Source: RYN-111 sp963760125 (GTDB taxonomy: Bacteria; Actinomycetota; Actinomycetes; Mycobacteriales; SCTD01). From it: DNA of 64,000 nucleotides. The notes below the pieces were generated by a model. That model was not told where the DNA came from. It searched no databases and saw only the letters and a list, made by a program, of their open reading frames with translations. Positions 14,888 to 23,167 of the stretch are shown one piece after another. Positions within the stretch are counted from its first letter, which is position 1; the number at the start of each line of letters is the position of its first letter. Where the stretch lies: assembly GCA_963760125.1 (NCBI GenBank), contig CAVXBV010000008.1, forward strand, positions 230,896-294,895. Reading direction: 5' to 3'. The position numbers and the translations under genes are program-made.

Positions 14888-16057
14888 TCAGGAGAAGGTG
14901 CCGAGTCCCTGGGCGCGCTGGAGGTCCTTGCCCTCTGTCCGCATCGCGGGAGCGACCATCACCTCGACCTTCTGGAACTCCTTGATCGAGGAGTACCCGG
15001 TCATGGCCATCGCCCTGCGCAGGGCACCGAACAGGTTGCTTCCTCCGTCGTCGCTGGAGGCCGGTCCGAGCAGGACCTCCTCCAGCGTGCCGACCGGCTC
15101 GGTCCGCACGCGCGTGCCGCGCGGCAGCACGGGGTGGTGACTTGCGTGACCCCAGTGCCAGCCGCGACCGGGCGAGTCGGAAGCGCGCGCCAAGGGCGAG
15201 CCCATCATGACGGCGTCGGCGCCCATGGCGATGGCCTTGGCGACGTCACCACCAGTGCGCATCCCGCCGTTCGCGATGACGTGGACGTAGCGCCCACCCG
15301 ACTCGTCGAGGTAGTCGCGTCGGGCACCGGCGGCGTCCGCGATCGAGGTGGCCATCGGCACGCCGAGCCCCAGCACGGCGCGGGTCGTGTTGGCCTGCCC
15401 CGGGCCGACCCCCACGAGGATGCCGGCCGCTCCGGTGCGCATCAGGTGCAGCGCGCTCTGGTAGGTCGCGCACCCGCCGACGATGACCGGGACGTCGAGC
15501 TCGGCGATGAAGCGCTTGAGGTTGAGCGGCTCGGCGCGGCTGGAGACGTGCTCGGCCGACACGACCGTGCCCTGGATGACGAACAGGTCCACGCCCGCGT
15601 CGATGACCGTCTGGGCGAACTGCACGGTCCGCTGCGGCGTCAGTGAGGCCGCCACCGTCACCCCGGAGTCGCGGATCTGCTTGACCCGCGCGGTGATGAG
15701 GTCCGCCTTGATGGGCTCGCCGTAGATCTCGCGCATCCGGTCCACGGCCGTCTCGGCCGGCAGCTCGGCGATCTCCAGCAGCAGCGCCTCCGGGTCGTCG
15801 TACCTCGTCCAGACCCCCTCGAGGTCGAGCACGCCGACGCCACCGAGGCGGCCGAGGGCAACCGCCGTGTCGGGGCTGACCACACCGTCCATCGGGGACG
15901 CCATCAGCGGCAGCTCAAAGCGGTAGGCGTCGATCTCCCACGCCAGGCTCACGTCCTCCGGGTCCCGCGTACGACGGGAGGGGACGATGGCGATGTCGTC
16001 GAACCCGTACGCCCGGCGGGCGCTCTTGCCGATCCCGATCTCGACCATGTCTGCCAT
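14888..16057 (-). CDS. guaB3: GuaB3 family IMP dehydrogenase-related protein
   Basis: TIM-barrel protein of 389 residues related to IMP dehydrogenase but without the CBS pair, matching the actinobacterial GuaB3 group that follows guaB. Recognisable parts are the N-terminal FDDIAIVPSRRTRDPEDV, the barrel strands VIVGGCATYQSALHL and VGVGPGQANTTRAVLG, and the phosphate site IANGGMRTGGDVAKA. The loop that carries the catalytic Cys in true IMPDH (GPGSICTT) reads GPGQANTT here, so the nucleophile is missing and IMPDH activity is doubtful. Its role in the family remains unsettled. It starts 14 bases after guaB with AGGAGG 10 bases before the ATG, so it is cotranscribed. Confidence 0.93.
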   Translation of the reverse strand: MADMVEIGIGKSARRAYGFDDIAIVPSRRTRDPEDVSLAWEIDAYRFELPLMASPMDGVVSPDTAVALGRLGGVGVLDLEGVWTRYDDPEALLLEIAELPAETAVDRMREIYGEPIKADLITARVKQIRDSGVTVAASLTPQRTVQFAQTVIDAGVDLFVIQGTVVSAEHVSSRAEPLNLKRFIAELDVPVIVGGCATYQSALHLMRTGAAGILVGVGPGQANTTRAVLGLGVPMATSIADAAGARRDYLDESGGRYVHVIANGGMRTGGDVAKAIAMGADAVMMGSPLARASDSPGRGWHWGHASHHPVLPRGTRVRTEPVGTLEEVLLGPASSDDGGSNLFGALRRAMAMTGYSSIKEFQKVEVMVAPAMRTEGKDLQRAQGLGTFS

Positions 16058-16071
16058 GTCCGTCAGCCCTC

Positions 16072-17598
16072 CTAGTTCCCGCTGTAGTTGGGCGCCTCGA
16101 CGGTCATCTGGATGTCGTGGGGGTGCGACTCCTTCAGCCCGGCGGCGGTGATGCGGACGAACCGGCCGCGGTCCTGCAGCTCGGGGATGCTCGCGGCGCC
16201 GACGTAGTACATCGACTGGCGAAGGCCCCCCACGAGCTGGTGCGCGACGGCGGCCAGCGGACCTCGGTAGGGCACCTGGCCCTCGACGCCCTCAGGGATG
16301 AGCTGGTCGTCGCTGCCCACGTCCGCCTGGGAGTAGCGGTCCTTGGAGTACGACTTCTTCGGTCCGCGGCTCGACATCGCACCGAGGCTCCCCATCCCGC
16401 GGTAGGTCTTGAACTGCTTGCCGTTGGTGAAGACCAGCTCGCCGGGCGACTCCTCGACCCCGGCCAGCAGGCTGCCCAGCATCACCGTGTCGGCGCCGGC
16501 GACCAGCGCCTTGGCGATGTCACCGGAGTACTGCAGGCCGCCGTCACCGATGACCGGCACGCCGGCCTTCTTGCAGGCCCGGGCGGCGTCGTAGATCGCG
16601 CTCACCTGCGGGACGCCGACCCCCGCGACGACGCGCGTGGTGCAGATCGAACCGGGCCCGACGCCCACCTTCACGCCGTCGGCACCGGCATCGACGAGCG
16701 CCTGCGCCCCGGCCTTGGTGGCGACGTTGCCGCCGATCACGTCGACGTGAGCCGCAGCCGGTTCGCCCTTGAGCTGGGCGATCATGTCCAGCACGCCCTT
16801 GCCGTGGCCCTGCGCGACGTCGACCACGATCGCGTCGACCCCGGCGTCCACGAGCGCCATGGCCCGCTTGAACGCGTCGCCGTGGAACCCGATGGCCGCA
16901 GCCACCCGCAGCCGGCCGTCGTCGTCCTTGGTGGCCAGGGGGTACTGCCCGGTCTTCACGAAGTCCTTGACGGTGATCATCCCGGACAGGCGGCCGGTGC
17001 CGTCGACCAGCGGGAGCTTCTCGATCTTGTTGGACTGCAGCAGGCGAAGCGCCTCGTCGTTGCCGACCCCGACGGGCGCGGTGATCAGCGGCATCTTCGT
17101 CATGACCTCGCCGACCAGGCGGGTCAGGTCGGTCTCGAAGCGGGTGTCCCGGTTGGTCACGATCCCGAGCAGGATGCCGTCCGCGTCGACGACCGGGAGG
17201 CCGCTGATCCGGTACCGCCCGCAGAGCCGGTCGACGTCCTCCAGGGTGTGCTCCGGCGAGCAGGTCACCGGGTTCGTGACCATGCCGGCCTCGGAGCGCT
17301 TCACCAGGTCGACCTGGGCGGCCTGGTCGTCGACCGAGAGGTTGCGGTGCAGCACCCCGATGCCGCCCTGCCGCGCCATGGCGATGGCCATGCGCGCCTC
17401 GGTCACGGTGTCCATGGCGCTCGACAGCAACGGCACGTTGAGGCTGATGCGCCGACTCAGCAGCGTGCGCGTGACCGCGTCAGCCGGGTTGACCTCGCTG
17501 TACCCGGGCAGCAGCAGGACGTCGTCGTAGGTGAGCCCGATGGGCGCCAGCAGGCCACCGAAGCTGTCGTCGGACTGACCTGGTGCGAGGGGGTCCAT
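16072..17598 (-). CDS. guaB: Inosine-5'-monophosphate dehydrogenase
   Basis: Oxidises IMP to XMP with NAD+, the committed step to GMP. The 508-residue product has LTYDDVLLLPG near the start, two CBS domains at about 107-215 (MVTNPVTCSPEHTLEDV, VMTKMPLITAP), the catalytic loop GPGSICTT with Cys319, and the C-terminal flap YRGMGSLGAM. ATG at 17598 is preferred to an in-frame GTG at 17628 because GGGAGC stands 5-6 bases before it. It precedes guaB3; guaA lies 3 kb away on the same strand, separated by other genes. bldM, upstream, ends 61 bases away. Confidence 0.97.
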   Translation of the reverse strand: MDPLAPGQSDDSFGGLLAPIGLTYDDVLLLPGYSEVNPADAVTRTLLSRRISLNVPLLSSAMDTVTEARMAIAMARQGGIGVLHRNLSVDDQAAQVDLVKRSEAGMVTNPVTCSPEHTLEDVDRLCGRYRISGLPVVDADGILLGIVTNRDTRFETDLTRLVGEVMTKMPLITAPVGVGNDEALRLLQSNKIEKLPLVDGTGRLSGMITVKDFVKTGQYPLATKDDDGRLRVAAAIGFHGDAFKRAMALVDAGVDAIVVDVAQGHGKGVLDMIAQLKGEPAAAHVDVIGGNVATKAGAQALVDAGADGVKVGVGPGSICTTRVVAGVGVPQVSAIYDAARACKKAGVPVIGDGGLQYSGDIAKALVAGADTVMLGSLLAGVEESPGELVFTNGKQFKTYRGMGSLGAMSSRGPKKSYSKDRYSQADVGSDDQLIPEGVEGQVPYRGPLAAVAHQLVGGLRQSMYYVGAASIPELQDRGRFVRITAAGLKESHPHDIQMTVEAPNYSGN

Positions 17599-17659
17599 GC
17601 GCGTGCTCCCGGCTGCCGGAGGAAGCACACCACCCTAGCCGCTGCGTGAGGTACGGCGA

Positions 17660-18289
17660 TCAGCTGACGAGGCCGCGCCGGAAGCCGAGCGCGACCGCCT
17701 GCGCGCGGTCGTGCACGCCGAGCTTGCGGAACAGCCGGCGGGCGTGCGTCTTGATCGTGTCCTCGGACAGGTAGAGCTCTCGCCCGATGGCGGAGTTGCT
17801 CTTGCCCTGCGACATGCCGGTCAGGACCTGCAGCTCGCGCTCGGTGAGCTGGGCCTGCGGCGGACCGGACCGGGTCGGCTCGCGGGTGGACAGCGCACGG
17901 CGCAGCGACGGCTCGACCAGGTCGGCCCCGTCGAGCGCGTGGGCGACCGCCGCGCACAGCTCCTCGTGGGAGACGTCCTTGAGCAGGTAGCCGCGGGCCC
18001 CCGAGCTGACGGCCGCGGCCACCTGGTCCCGGTCGTCGGCCGCGGTCAGCATGATGACCTTGGCCTCCGGATAGGCAGCGACGAGGCGACGGGTCGCCTC
18101 CAGGCCGCCGAGGCCGGGCATCCGGACGTCCATGAGGACCAGGTCGGGGTGCTCGTGCGGGTAGCGGGCGAGGACCTCCTCGCCGGACGCTGCCGTCTCG
18201 ACCTTGTCCACCCCGGGGACTCCCGCCACGAACTGGCGCAGCCCCTCACGCACGATGCGGTGGTCGTCGCAGATCAGAACGGTCGTCAT
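17660..18289 (-). CDS. bldM: BldM-like NarL/LuxR-family response regulator
   Basis: Transcription regulator of 209 residues: receiver domain at 1-120 with acidic pocket Asp8-Asp9, phosphoacceptor-type Asp54 (LMDVRMPG) and Lys in GYLLKD, and a C-terminal LuxR-type helix-turn-helix at about 146-205 (LTERELQVLTGMSQGKSN...LSEDTIKTHARRLF). It resembles recalled Streptomyces BldM along its whole length, including the ALGFRRGLV end. In Streptomyces bldM also lies beside whiD, groESL and guaB. BldM there controls aerial growth and spore genes; the same role here is inference. Its start codon overlaps the stop of the upstream sensor gene by 4 bases (ATGA), implying coupled translation. Confidence 0.88.
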   Translation of the reverse strand: MTTVLICDDHRIVREGLRQFVAGVPGVDKVETAASGEEVLARYPHEHPDLVLMDVRMPGLGGLEATRRLVAAYPEAKVIMLTAADDRDQVAAAVSSGARGYLLKDVSHEELCAAVAHALDGADLVEPSLRRALSTREPTRSGPPQAQLTERELQVLTGMSQGKSNSAIGRELYLSEDTIKTHARRLFRKLGVHDRAQAVALGFRRGLVS

Positions 18290-19248
18290 GCCAGGGTCCT
18301 TGCGTCGTCGCCCCGGGGGGCGTTCTGGGTGTCACCGAGCGGGAGTACGAGCCGGAGCCGGCCGGCCGCGGCGGAGAGGTCGCAGCCGAGCGCCTGGGCA
18401 CGGCGCACCCAGCGGTCGGGAGCAGGCAGGGACGCGCCTCCGTCGACGGTGACGACGACCCTGGTTCCCTCGGACCGGACCGAGACGCGGACCGGCTCGG
18501 CGCCCGTGACGGCCTGCACGATCCGGTAGGCGAGCACGGCGGGGGGGCCGCTCAGGTCGCTGCTGCCCAGCACGGCGAGTGGGGGCGCGCCGCGCTCGAC
18601 GAGCTGCGCGGTGAGCTGGGCGAGGGCACCGAGCAGCCCGTCACCGCCGCGCGGTCGCAGCGACCAGAGCGTCCGCCGGAGCTCGACGAGCGCCTGCTGG
18701 ACGGCGTCCCGTGCGAGCGCGGGGTCGGCTCCGCGGACGGTGGCATCGGCGGCGTAGCGGGCAACGACGAGCGCCTGGACAGGACCGTCGTGCAGCGCAT
18801 CGGCGACCTCGTCGAGGCCCGTCTCGGCGTCGTCGAGCAGGTCGGTGGACGACGCCGTCGGGGTCAGCAGCAGCCCGAGCACCGCGGCAGCTGCGCGGAG
18901 GGCAGGAAGCTGAGAGGGGCGGGCGCCGAGGACCGTCAGGCTGCCCCCGCGCACGACGAGCTCGACCGAGGCGCTCTGGGCGGGAAGGGCCCTCATCGCC
19001 GGCACGGCGTGGAGTGCCTCACCACCGATGCCCAGCAGGTCGCCGGCCGTGTCGCGCACGACCGCCGTACGCAGTCCGAGGCCCTCGACCAGGCCGTCGA
19101 GCGCCGCGGCCAGGGAGCGCAGACCGGTGAGCCGCTCCGCGAACCTGGCCAGCACGAGGCAGGCGTCCTCGGCCGACCGCGCTCCGGTCGCCGGGCCGCC
19201 TCGTGGACCCTGGTGGTTCAAGGACCCTCGCCGCCCTCTCCTGTGCAT
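18286..19248 (-). CDS. Sensor-histidine-kinase-like protein with degenerate ATPase domain
   Basis: About 320 residues. The middle carries a HisKA_3-type dimerisation helix with ADALHDGPVQALVVAR, where the His is the usual phosphorylation site. A GAF-like domain seems to precede it (AEDACLVLARFAERLTG to TVLGARPSQLP). The C-terminal part can be aligned to a HATPase domain only at its edges (LAYRIVQAVTGAEPVRVSV and LGCDLSAAAGRLRLVLPL): the N-box Asn, the DxGxG loop and the second Gly loop are absent or unrecognisable. It probably cannot bind ATP normally. It overlaps bldM by 4 bases, so it is the natural partner of that regulator. The start is uncertain: ATG 19248 has no strong ribosome-binding site and TTG 19221 is an alternative. 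Confidence 0.65.
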   Translation of the reverse strand: MHRRGRRGSLNHQGPRGGPATGARSAEDACLVLARFAERLTGLRSLAAALDGLVEGLGLRTAVVRDTAGDLLGIGGEALHAVPAMRALPAQSASVELVVRGGSLTVLGARPSQLPALRAAAAVLGLLLTPTASSTDLLDDAETGLDEVADALHDGPVQALVVARYAADATVRGADPALARDAVQQALVELRRTLWSLRPRGGDGLLGALAQLTAQLVERGAPPLAVLGSSDLSGPPAVLAYRIVQAVTGAEPVRVSVRSEGTRVVVTVDGGASLPAPDRWVRRAQALGCDLSAAAGRLRLVLPLGDTQNAPRGDDARTLA

Positions 19249-19439
19249 GCAGTGCCGGCCGCGTCCTCGAGCTGCGCTCGACCACGTGGCCCGTGCTCGA
19301 CTCTTCGGCAGCAACGTGGTCCGACGTGAGCGGTTCGGGCGGGTCTGGCCCTTCTGGACCATCTCGCATGACCCACCCGGAGAGGTGAGGGTGGTCACCC
19401 GGACGGGTGAGGTCCCTATCGAGGTCCCGAACCGGGCGC

Positions 19440-20363
19440 TCAGCCCTCGAGAAGCGCGGCGACGTCCGGTCGGGCCAGCCACTCGCTGCGCACCCCTGGG
19501 GGGAGGTCACCGGCGATCGCCAGGACGGCCGAGCGGGCCGCGCTCAGGCTCTTGGCGCTCTCGGCCGCGTCCGCCGCCCCGGACTCGGCCAGCAGCGCGC
19601 CGAGCAGGGCGCGTGACGGCCAGATCAGCGGCACGCAGCCGAGGGACTCCGCGAACGTCGCCGAGCGACGCAGGGACGTGACCGCCGCGTCGTCTCCCGA
19701 GGACACCTGCGCCAGCCCTTGCAGCAACAGGCCCTTCGCGACGTGCCGCGGCGCCCGGTTGTCCTCCGCCCGCTGCACGGCCTCGGCCGCGCGGACGGCC
19801 GCCTGCTCGCTGTCGCCCTCGAGCAGCGCCACCTCGGCCTTGGCCCAGTCCAGCCGCACGCGCTGGCGCCACCACTCCCCGCCGCGGCCGGGCAGCACCG
19901 CCTCGGCCTCGCCCAGCCGCACCAGGGCCTCGTCGCCCTCGTCGAGACCGACGGCGTCGGAGGCCAGCCCGAGGAGGGCGTCGAACGCCGCCTCCCCGGT
20001 GCCGTCCGTGAGCTCGAGGGCGTGTTCGTCGGAGCTGCGCGCCACGGCGTGGCGGCCGAGCTGCCGATGGATGCTCGCGATCGTGGCGCTGGACAAGCTG
20101 CCGAACAGCCGCTGCTCGGGGGGCGTGTCGTCGGCCGAACCGGCGTCGACCAGCGGCGCGAGGACGCTCAGCGCCCCGCCGTACCGCCCGCCGGCTCCGA
20201 GCGCGACCCCCAGGAGCCAGGCCGCTGCGGCGGACTCGGCGAGCAGGCCCTGTGACCGGGCGAGGGCGACGGCCTGCTCGAGCACGCCGATGGCGGCGGA
20301 CGGCTTGCCGTGGAAGGTCGCCTGCTCGCCACTGGCCAGCAGCGAGGGCAGATCAGTGCTCAC
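19440..20363 (-). CDS. Alpha-helical repeat (TPR-like) protein of unknown function
   Basis: A 307-residue, Ala/Leu-rich, all-helical protein with repeated helix pairs (AAIGVLEQAVALARSQGLL, AEAAVRAAEAVQRAEDN, ARSSDEHALELTDGTG), the pattern of tetratricopeptide-type scaffolds. No signal peptide or membrane segment is seen. GTG at 20363 overlaps the stop of the upstream MerR gene (GTGA), which fixes the start and shows translational coupling. About 190 bases separate its stop from the start chosen for the sensor gene. The link to a MerR regulator and to bldM suggests a signalling adaptor; this is inference. Confidence 0.65.
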   Translation of the reverse strand: MSTDLPSLLASGEQATFHGKPSAAIGVLEQAVALARSQGLLAESAAAAWLLGVALGAGGRYGGALSVLAPLVDAGSADDTPPEQRLFGSLSSATIASIHRQLGRHAVARSSDEHALELTDGTGEAAFDALLGLASDAVGLDEGDEALVRLGEAEAVLPGRGGEWWRQRVRLDWAKAEVALLEGDSEQAAVRAAEAVQRAEDNRAPRHVAKGLLLQGLAQVSSGDDAAVTSLRRSATFAESLGCVPLIWPSRALLGALLAESGAADAAESAKSLSAARSAVLAIAGDLPPGVRSEWLARPDVAALLEG

Positions 20364-21316
20364 CCGCTGGACGCTAGTGCCTCTCCGGTCGTCGCCTGGC
20401 CGAGGAGGTCCACCGCGTCCGTGAGCGTGTCGGCGCGCACGGCTGTCGAGGGAAGGTCGTGCGGCCAACCGGGCCCACCTGCGACCAGCACCGTCGCCGG
20501 GCGCGTGGCCGGGAGGGCCAGCAAGGTGCCCGCCCCACCGGTCGCGCGGATCTGCGACCACAGGAAGACCGCCGCAGGTCCGGTACGGCGCACCGCAGAC
20601 TGCAGGGCCGCGAGCGGGACCGAGGCCCCGAGCAGCCGGCTGCCCAGGCCTCGTTCGGCCAGCGCCGCAGCCAGGGCGTGCAGGGGGAGGGCGTGCAGGT
20701 CCCCGGGTGCGCAGGCGAGCAGGGGCGCCCGCGGCGGGGCCGGCAGCCGCGGGGCGTGCTGTCGCAGGGCGGACACGATGCTGTCGCTCACCAGGTGCTC
20801 GGCGTCGACGCCCTCCCCCGTCTCGGCCCAGTGCCGGCCGACCGTGACCAGCAGGGGCACGACGACCGCGTCCCAGGTCTGCAGCACGCCGTACGACGCG
20901 AGCTGGCCCGCGACGCCGTCGTACACCGCATCCCCGTCGAGAGCGAGCGCCGCCCTGCCCAGACCGCGGACGAGATCGTCCGAGCCCGGGACGCCGGGCA
21001 CCTGAACGCCGCGCCGCTGCGGCAGCCGACCTCGCTGGTCGGGGAACTGTCGGCCCTCGGCGACGCGCGACGGTGGAGAGGCCAGGACGTGCTCTGCCGC
21101 ATCGCCGGGGCTGGCTCCGCTGAGGACCAGGCGGCGCATCTCGGCGAGTCGGGCGAGGTCGGCCGCGCTGTAGCGCCGGTGACGACCGGCGGTGTGGTCG
21201 GAGGGCCCGACGCCGTACCGACGGTCCCAGGTCCGGAGCGTCCCGGGGGCGATCCCCAGCTGCTGGGCGACCGCAGCCACGGTGAGCCGGACGGGCTCAG
21301 GCGGGTCGCTGATCAC
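20360..21316 (-). CDS. MerR-family regulator with C-terminal cobalamin-binding-like domain
   Basis: A 318-residue transcription factor. The N-terminal winged helix is of MerR type (LTVAAVAQQLGIAPGTLRTWDRRYGVGPS, then HRRYSAADLARL). A four-helix segment around 140-200 includes TVGRHWAETGEGVDAEHLVSDS, close to the WxxGxxxxxxEH signature of the B12-binding cap in CarH/LitR-type photoreceptors. The Rossmann-like part contains GDLHALPLHAL, where cobalamin proteins have DxHxxG; the His is kept but the Gly is Pro. It could bind a corrinoid and sense light or B12, or be a relative that has lost this. Start GTG 21316 has a GAGG only 3 bases upstream, so it is tentative. It is divergent from whiD. Confidence 0.7.
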   Translation of the reverse strand: MISDPPEPVRLTVAAVAQQLGIAPGTLRTWDRRYGVGPSDHTAGRHRRYSAADLARLAEMRRLVLSGASPGDAAEHVLASPPSRVAEGRQFPDQRGRLPQRRGVQVPGVPGSDDLVRGLGRAALALDGDAVYDGVAGQLASYGVLQTWDAVVVPLLVTVGRHWAETGEGVDAEHLVSDSIVSALRQHAPRLPAPPRAPLLACAPGDLHALPLHALAAALAERGLGSRLLGASVPLAALQSAVRRTGPAAVFLWSQIRATGGAGTLLALPATRPATVLVAGGPGWPHDLPSTAVRADTLTDAVDLLGQATTGEALASSG

Positions 21317-21433
21317 TCGCCTCAGGATGACGGGGTGCGACCTGGGCCACAAATCGGCCTGGAGGTATTGAACAACTTGTGAACCGGTAATAGCGTGTTG
21401 CACAGGTACCCCTCCTGACCCCTGAGGACCACC
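21317..21433. promoter_or_regulatory. Divergent promoter region whiD / merR
   Basis: This 117-base gap contains the most AT-rich patch nearby (21366-21400). On the plus strand TTGAAC (21368-21373) and TAATAG (21388-21393) resemble -35 and -10 hexamers, but their spacing of 14 is short, so they may belong to different promoters. The patch is a natural place for MerR or BldM binding; no exact operator is recognised. Confidence 0.35.
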
Positions 21434-21724
21434 ATGACCGACATCTCGCGCCTCCCTGGCCCCGCGCTCGACCACTGGGAGTGGCAGGGCCTCGGCGCTT
21501 GTCGCGACGTGGACACCGAAGCCTTCTTCCACCCCGATGGAGAGCGGGGGCCCTCACGGTCCGGCCGTGAGGCAGCGGCCAAGGCCGTCTGCGCCACCTG
21601 CCCGGTCATCGTGCAGTGCCGCGCCCACGCGCTGGCCGCCCGTGAGCCCTACGGCGTGTGGGGCGGCCTGTCCGAGAGCGACCGCGAGCAGGCGCTCGGC
21701 CGCCCGCTCCAGGCTGCCGGCTGA
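21434..21724 (+). CDS. whiD: WhiB-family iron-sulfur regulator, WhiD-like
   Basis: A 96-residue redox-sensitive DNA-binding partner of the principal sigma factor. The four cluster-binding cysteines are Cys23, Cys53, Cys56 and Cys62 (CxxCxxxxxC), followed by the beta-turn EPYGVWGGLS (GVWGG at 74-78) and a basic/acidic C-terminus. The start MTDISRLPGPALDHWEWQ resembles recalled Streptomyces WhiD, and as there it sits by bldM. It probably binds an oxygen-sensitive [4Fe-4S] cluster. It is transcribed away from the MerR/bldM cluster. Of the WhiB classes, WhiD is favoured over WhiB/Wbl paralogues by both sequence and neighbours. Confidence 0.9.
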   Translation: MTDISRLPGPALDHWEWQGLGACRDVDTEAFFHPDGERGPSRSGREAAAKAVCATCPVIVQCRAHALAAREPYGVWGGLSESDREQALGRPLQAAG

Positions 21725-21888
21725 CCCTCCCGCGGGCTCAAGGTCGGCCGCCAGCCCGTCGATCATGGACGAGGGCGTCCCGTACCGGGACGAACCCGTA
21801 CAGTCGTGTGGTCCGCGTCACCCCGTGCGTCGTGGATCGTTGTTCGCCGTGACACCCCCGAGTCACGACCCACCCAGGAGCCCCACCG

Positions 21889-23091
21889 GTGCCTTCCCCG
21901 CAACGGACCCGCACGACTCGGCCTGCCCTCGTGGCCCTCTCCGCGGCGTGCGCTCTGCTGGCCGGGTGCAGCAGCGGCGGCAGCGCCAGCAGCGGGGACA
22001 CGTCCGACGGACGACTCAGCGCCGCCAGCAGGGAGTCGGCCCCGGCAGCCCCCGAAGTGGCGAAGGCTCCTGCCCCGCGGGTCGTGCTCCCTGCACTGAA
22101 AGGCGCACCCGTCCGGCCCGACGTCCTGCTCAGCGCTGCGACCCCGCTCGGCGCCAAGGAGCTTAACGAGGTCCGCGCGCTCGCCCCCGGAGCAGTGTCC
22201 TTCGCCTCGGGCACGGTTCACGTCGGCGGCAAGCCGGTGCGCATCGCCAGCGTCGACCCCGCGACCTTCCGCCGCTTCGCGGCCAAGGGCACCGCAGAGT
22301 CCACCGCCGTCTGGCAGAGCGTTGCTGACGGTGGCATGGCCGCGTCCCACGACCTCGCCAAGCGGCTCCGCCTCGCCCTCGGCAGCGAGGTGACCGTCGT
22401 CGGGAAGTCCCGCTTCCCGGTGCGGCTCGGCGCGCTGGCCACGACCGGCATCCCCGGCACCGACCTGGTGGTCTCCGTCGCCACCGGACGGGCGCTCGGC
22501 CTCGGCGCTCCCACGGCGATCGTCCTTCACGCCGGGACGTCCGACCCGATCCGCCTCGCCTCCAAGGTGCGCAAGCTCGCCGGTACCACGGCCGAGGTCG
22601 ACCTGCTCTCACCTCCCGCGGAGAACCCGGTGGCGTTCCTCACCGGCAGCAAGGCGGCCAAGGCGTTCGGCGCCTTCTCCTACACCTACTACCCGGACGG
22701 CACGATCGCGCCGGACTCCTCGTGGGTGCGCAACAACATCGTCACCACCACCGTCCCGATCTTCGGCCGGGTCACCTGCCACCGATTGATGGTTCCGCAG
22801 CTGCGGGGCGCGCTCCAGGACGTCGTCGACGCCGGCCTGTCGTCGTCCCTGCGCACCTACGACGGCTGTTACGTCCCGCGGTTCATCGAGCGCAACCCCT
22901 CGCACGCCATCTCGCTGCACACCTGGGGCATCGCCATCGACATGGACGCCTCGACGAACTACCGCGGCATCAAGGGGACCATGGACCCGAAGGTCGTGCA
23001 GATCTTCAAGAAGTGGGGCTTCCGCTGGGGCGGGGACTGGTCCTACAGCGACCCGATGCACTTCGAGATCGGCGCCCTGCTCACCTCCTGA
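21889..23091 (+). CDS. Lipoprotein with C-terminal M15-type (VanY-like) peptidase domain
   Basis: Exported 400-residue lipoprotein with lipobox LLAGC at residues 24-28. The C-terminal 120 residues form a D-Ala-D-Ala carboxypeptidase-like zinc peptidase of the M15 family: HTWGIAIDMD (HxxxxxxD) near 344-353 and DPMHFE (DxxHxE) near 389-394. The middle part, about residues 80-240, resembles the periplasmic core of MacB/FtsX-like permeases (VRIASVDPATFRRF, SEVTVVGKSRFPVRL, GIPGTDLVVSV) but has no membrane helices. It probably trims or senses peptidoglycan. GTG 21889 follows AGGAG at 8 bases. The stop codon lies in the first unit of a 13-base tandem repeat. Confidence 0.8.
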   Translation: MPSPQRTRTTRPALVALSAACALLAGCSSGGSASSGDTSDGRLSAASRESAPAAPEVAKAPAPRVVLPALKGAPVRPDVLLSAATPLGAKELNEVRALAPGAVSFASGTVHVGGKPVRIASVDPATFRRFAAKGTAESTAVWQSVADGGMAASHDLAKRLRLALGSEVTVVGKSRFPVRLGALATTGIPGTDLVVSVATGRALGLGAPTAIVLHAGTSDPIRLASKVRKLAGTTAEVDLLSPPAENPVAFLTGSKAAKAFGAFSYTYYPDGTIAPDSSWVRNNIVTTTVPIFGRVTCHRLMVPQLRGALQDVVDAGLSSSLRTYDGCYVPRFIERNPSHAISLHTWGIAIDMDASTNYRGIKGTMDPKVVQIFKKWGFRWGGDWSYSDPMHFEIGALLTS

Positions 23092-23166
23092 GCTCACCTC
23101 CTGAGCTCACCTCCTGAGCCCGCCTCCTGGGCTCACCTCCTGAGCCCCCCTCCTGGGCCCCCCTCC
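23079..23166. repeat. 13-base tandem repeat containing the stop codon of the M15 peptidase gene
   Basis: The unit GCTCACCTCCTGA occurs exactly at 23079, 23092, 23105 and 23131; variants with G/C changes sit at 23118, 23144 and (partial) 23157. The first unit is the final coding sequence (Leu-Thr-Ser-stop), so the array is built from the gene's own 3' end. Confidence 0.9.
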
Positions 23167-23167
23167 G

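Noticed and set aside
14888..16057. A second functional IMP dehydrogenase
   Set aside because: The catalytic Cys loop is replaced (GPGQANTT) and the CBS domains are absent; it fits GuaB3.
19019..19510. Alternative minus-strand frame across the sensor gene's N-terminus (a possible frameshift)
   Set aside because: Its first 50 residues look plausible, but it has no recognisable domain and the GAF-like/HisKA homology is in the frame ending at 18286. A frameshift is not required.
21725..21888. c-di-AMP (ydaO-type) riboswitch before the M15 peptidase
   Set aside because: Such riboswitches often precede actinobacterial cell-wall peptidases, but the conserved core segments are not found in these 164 bases.
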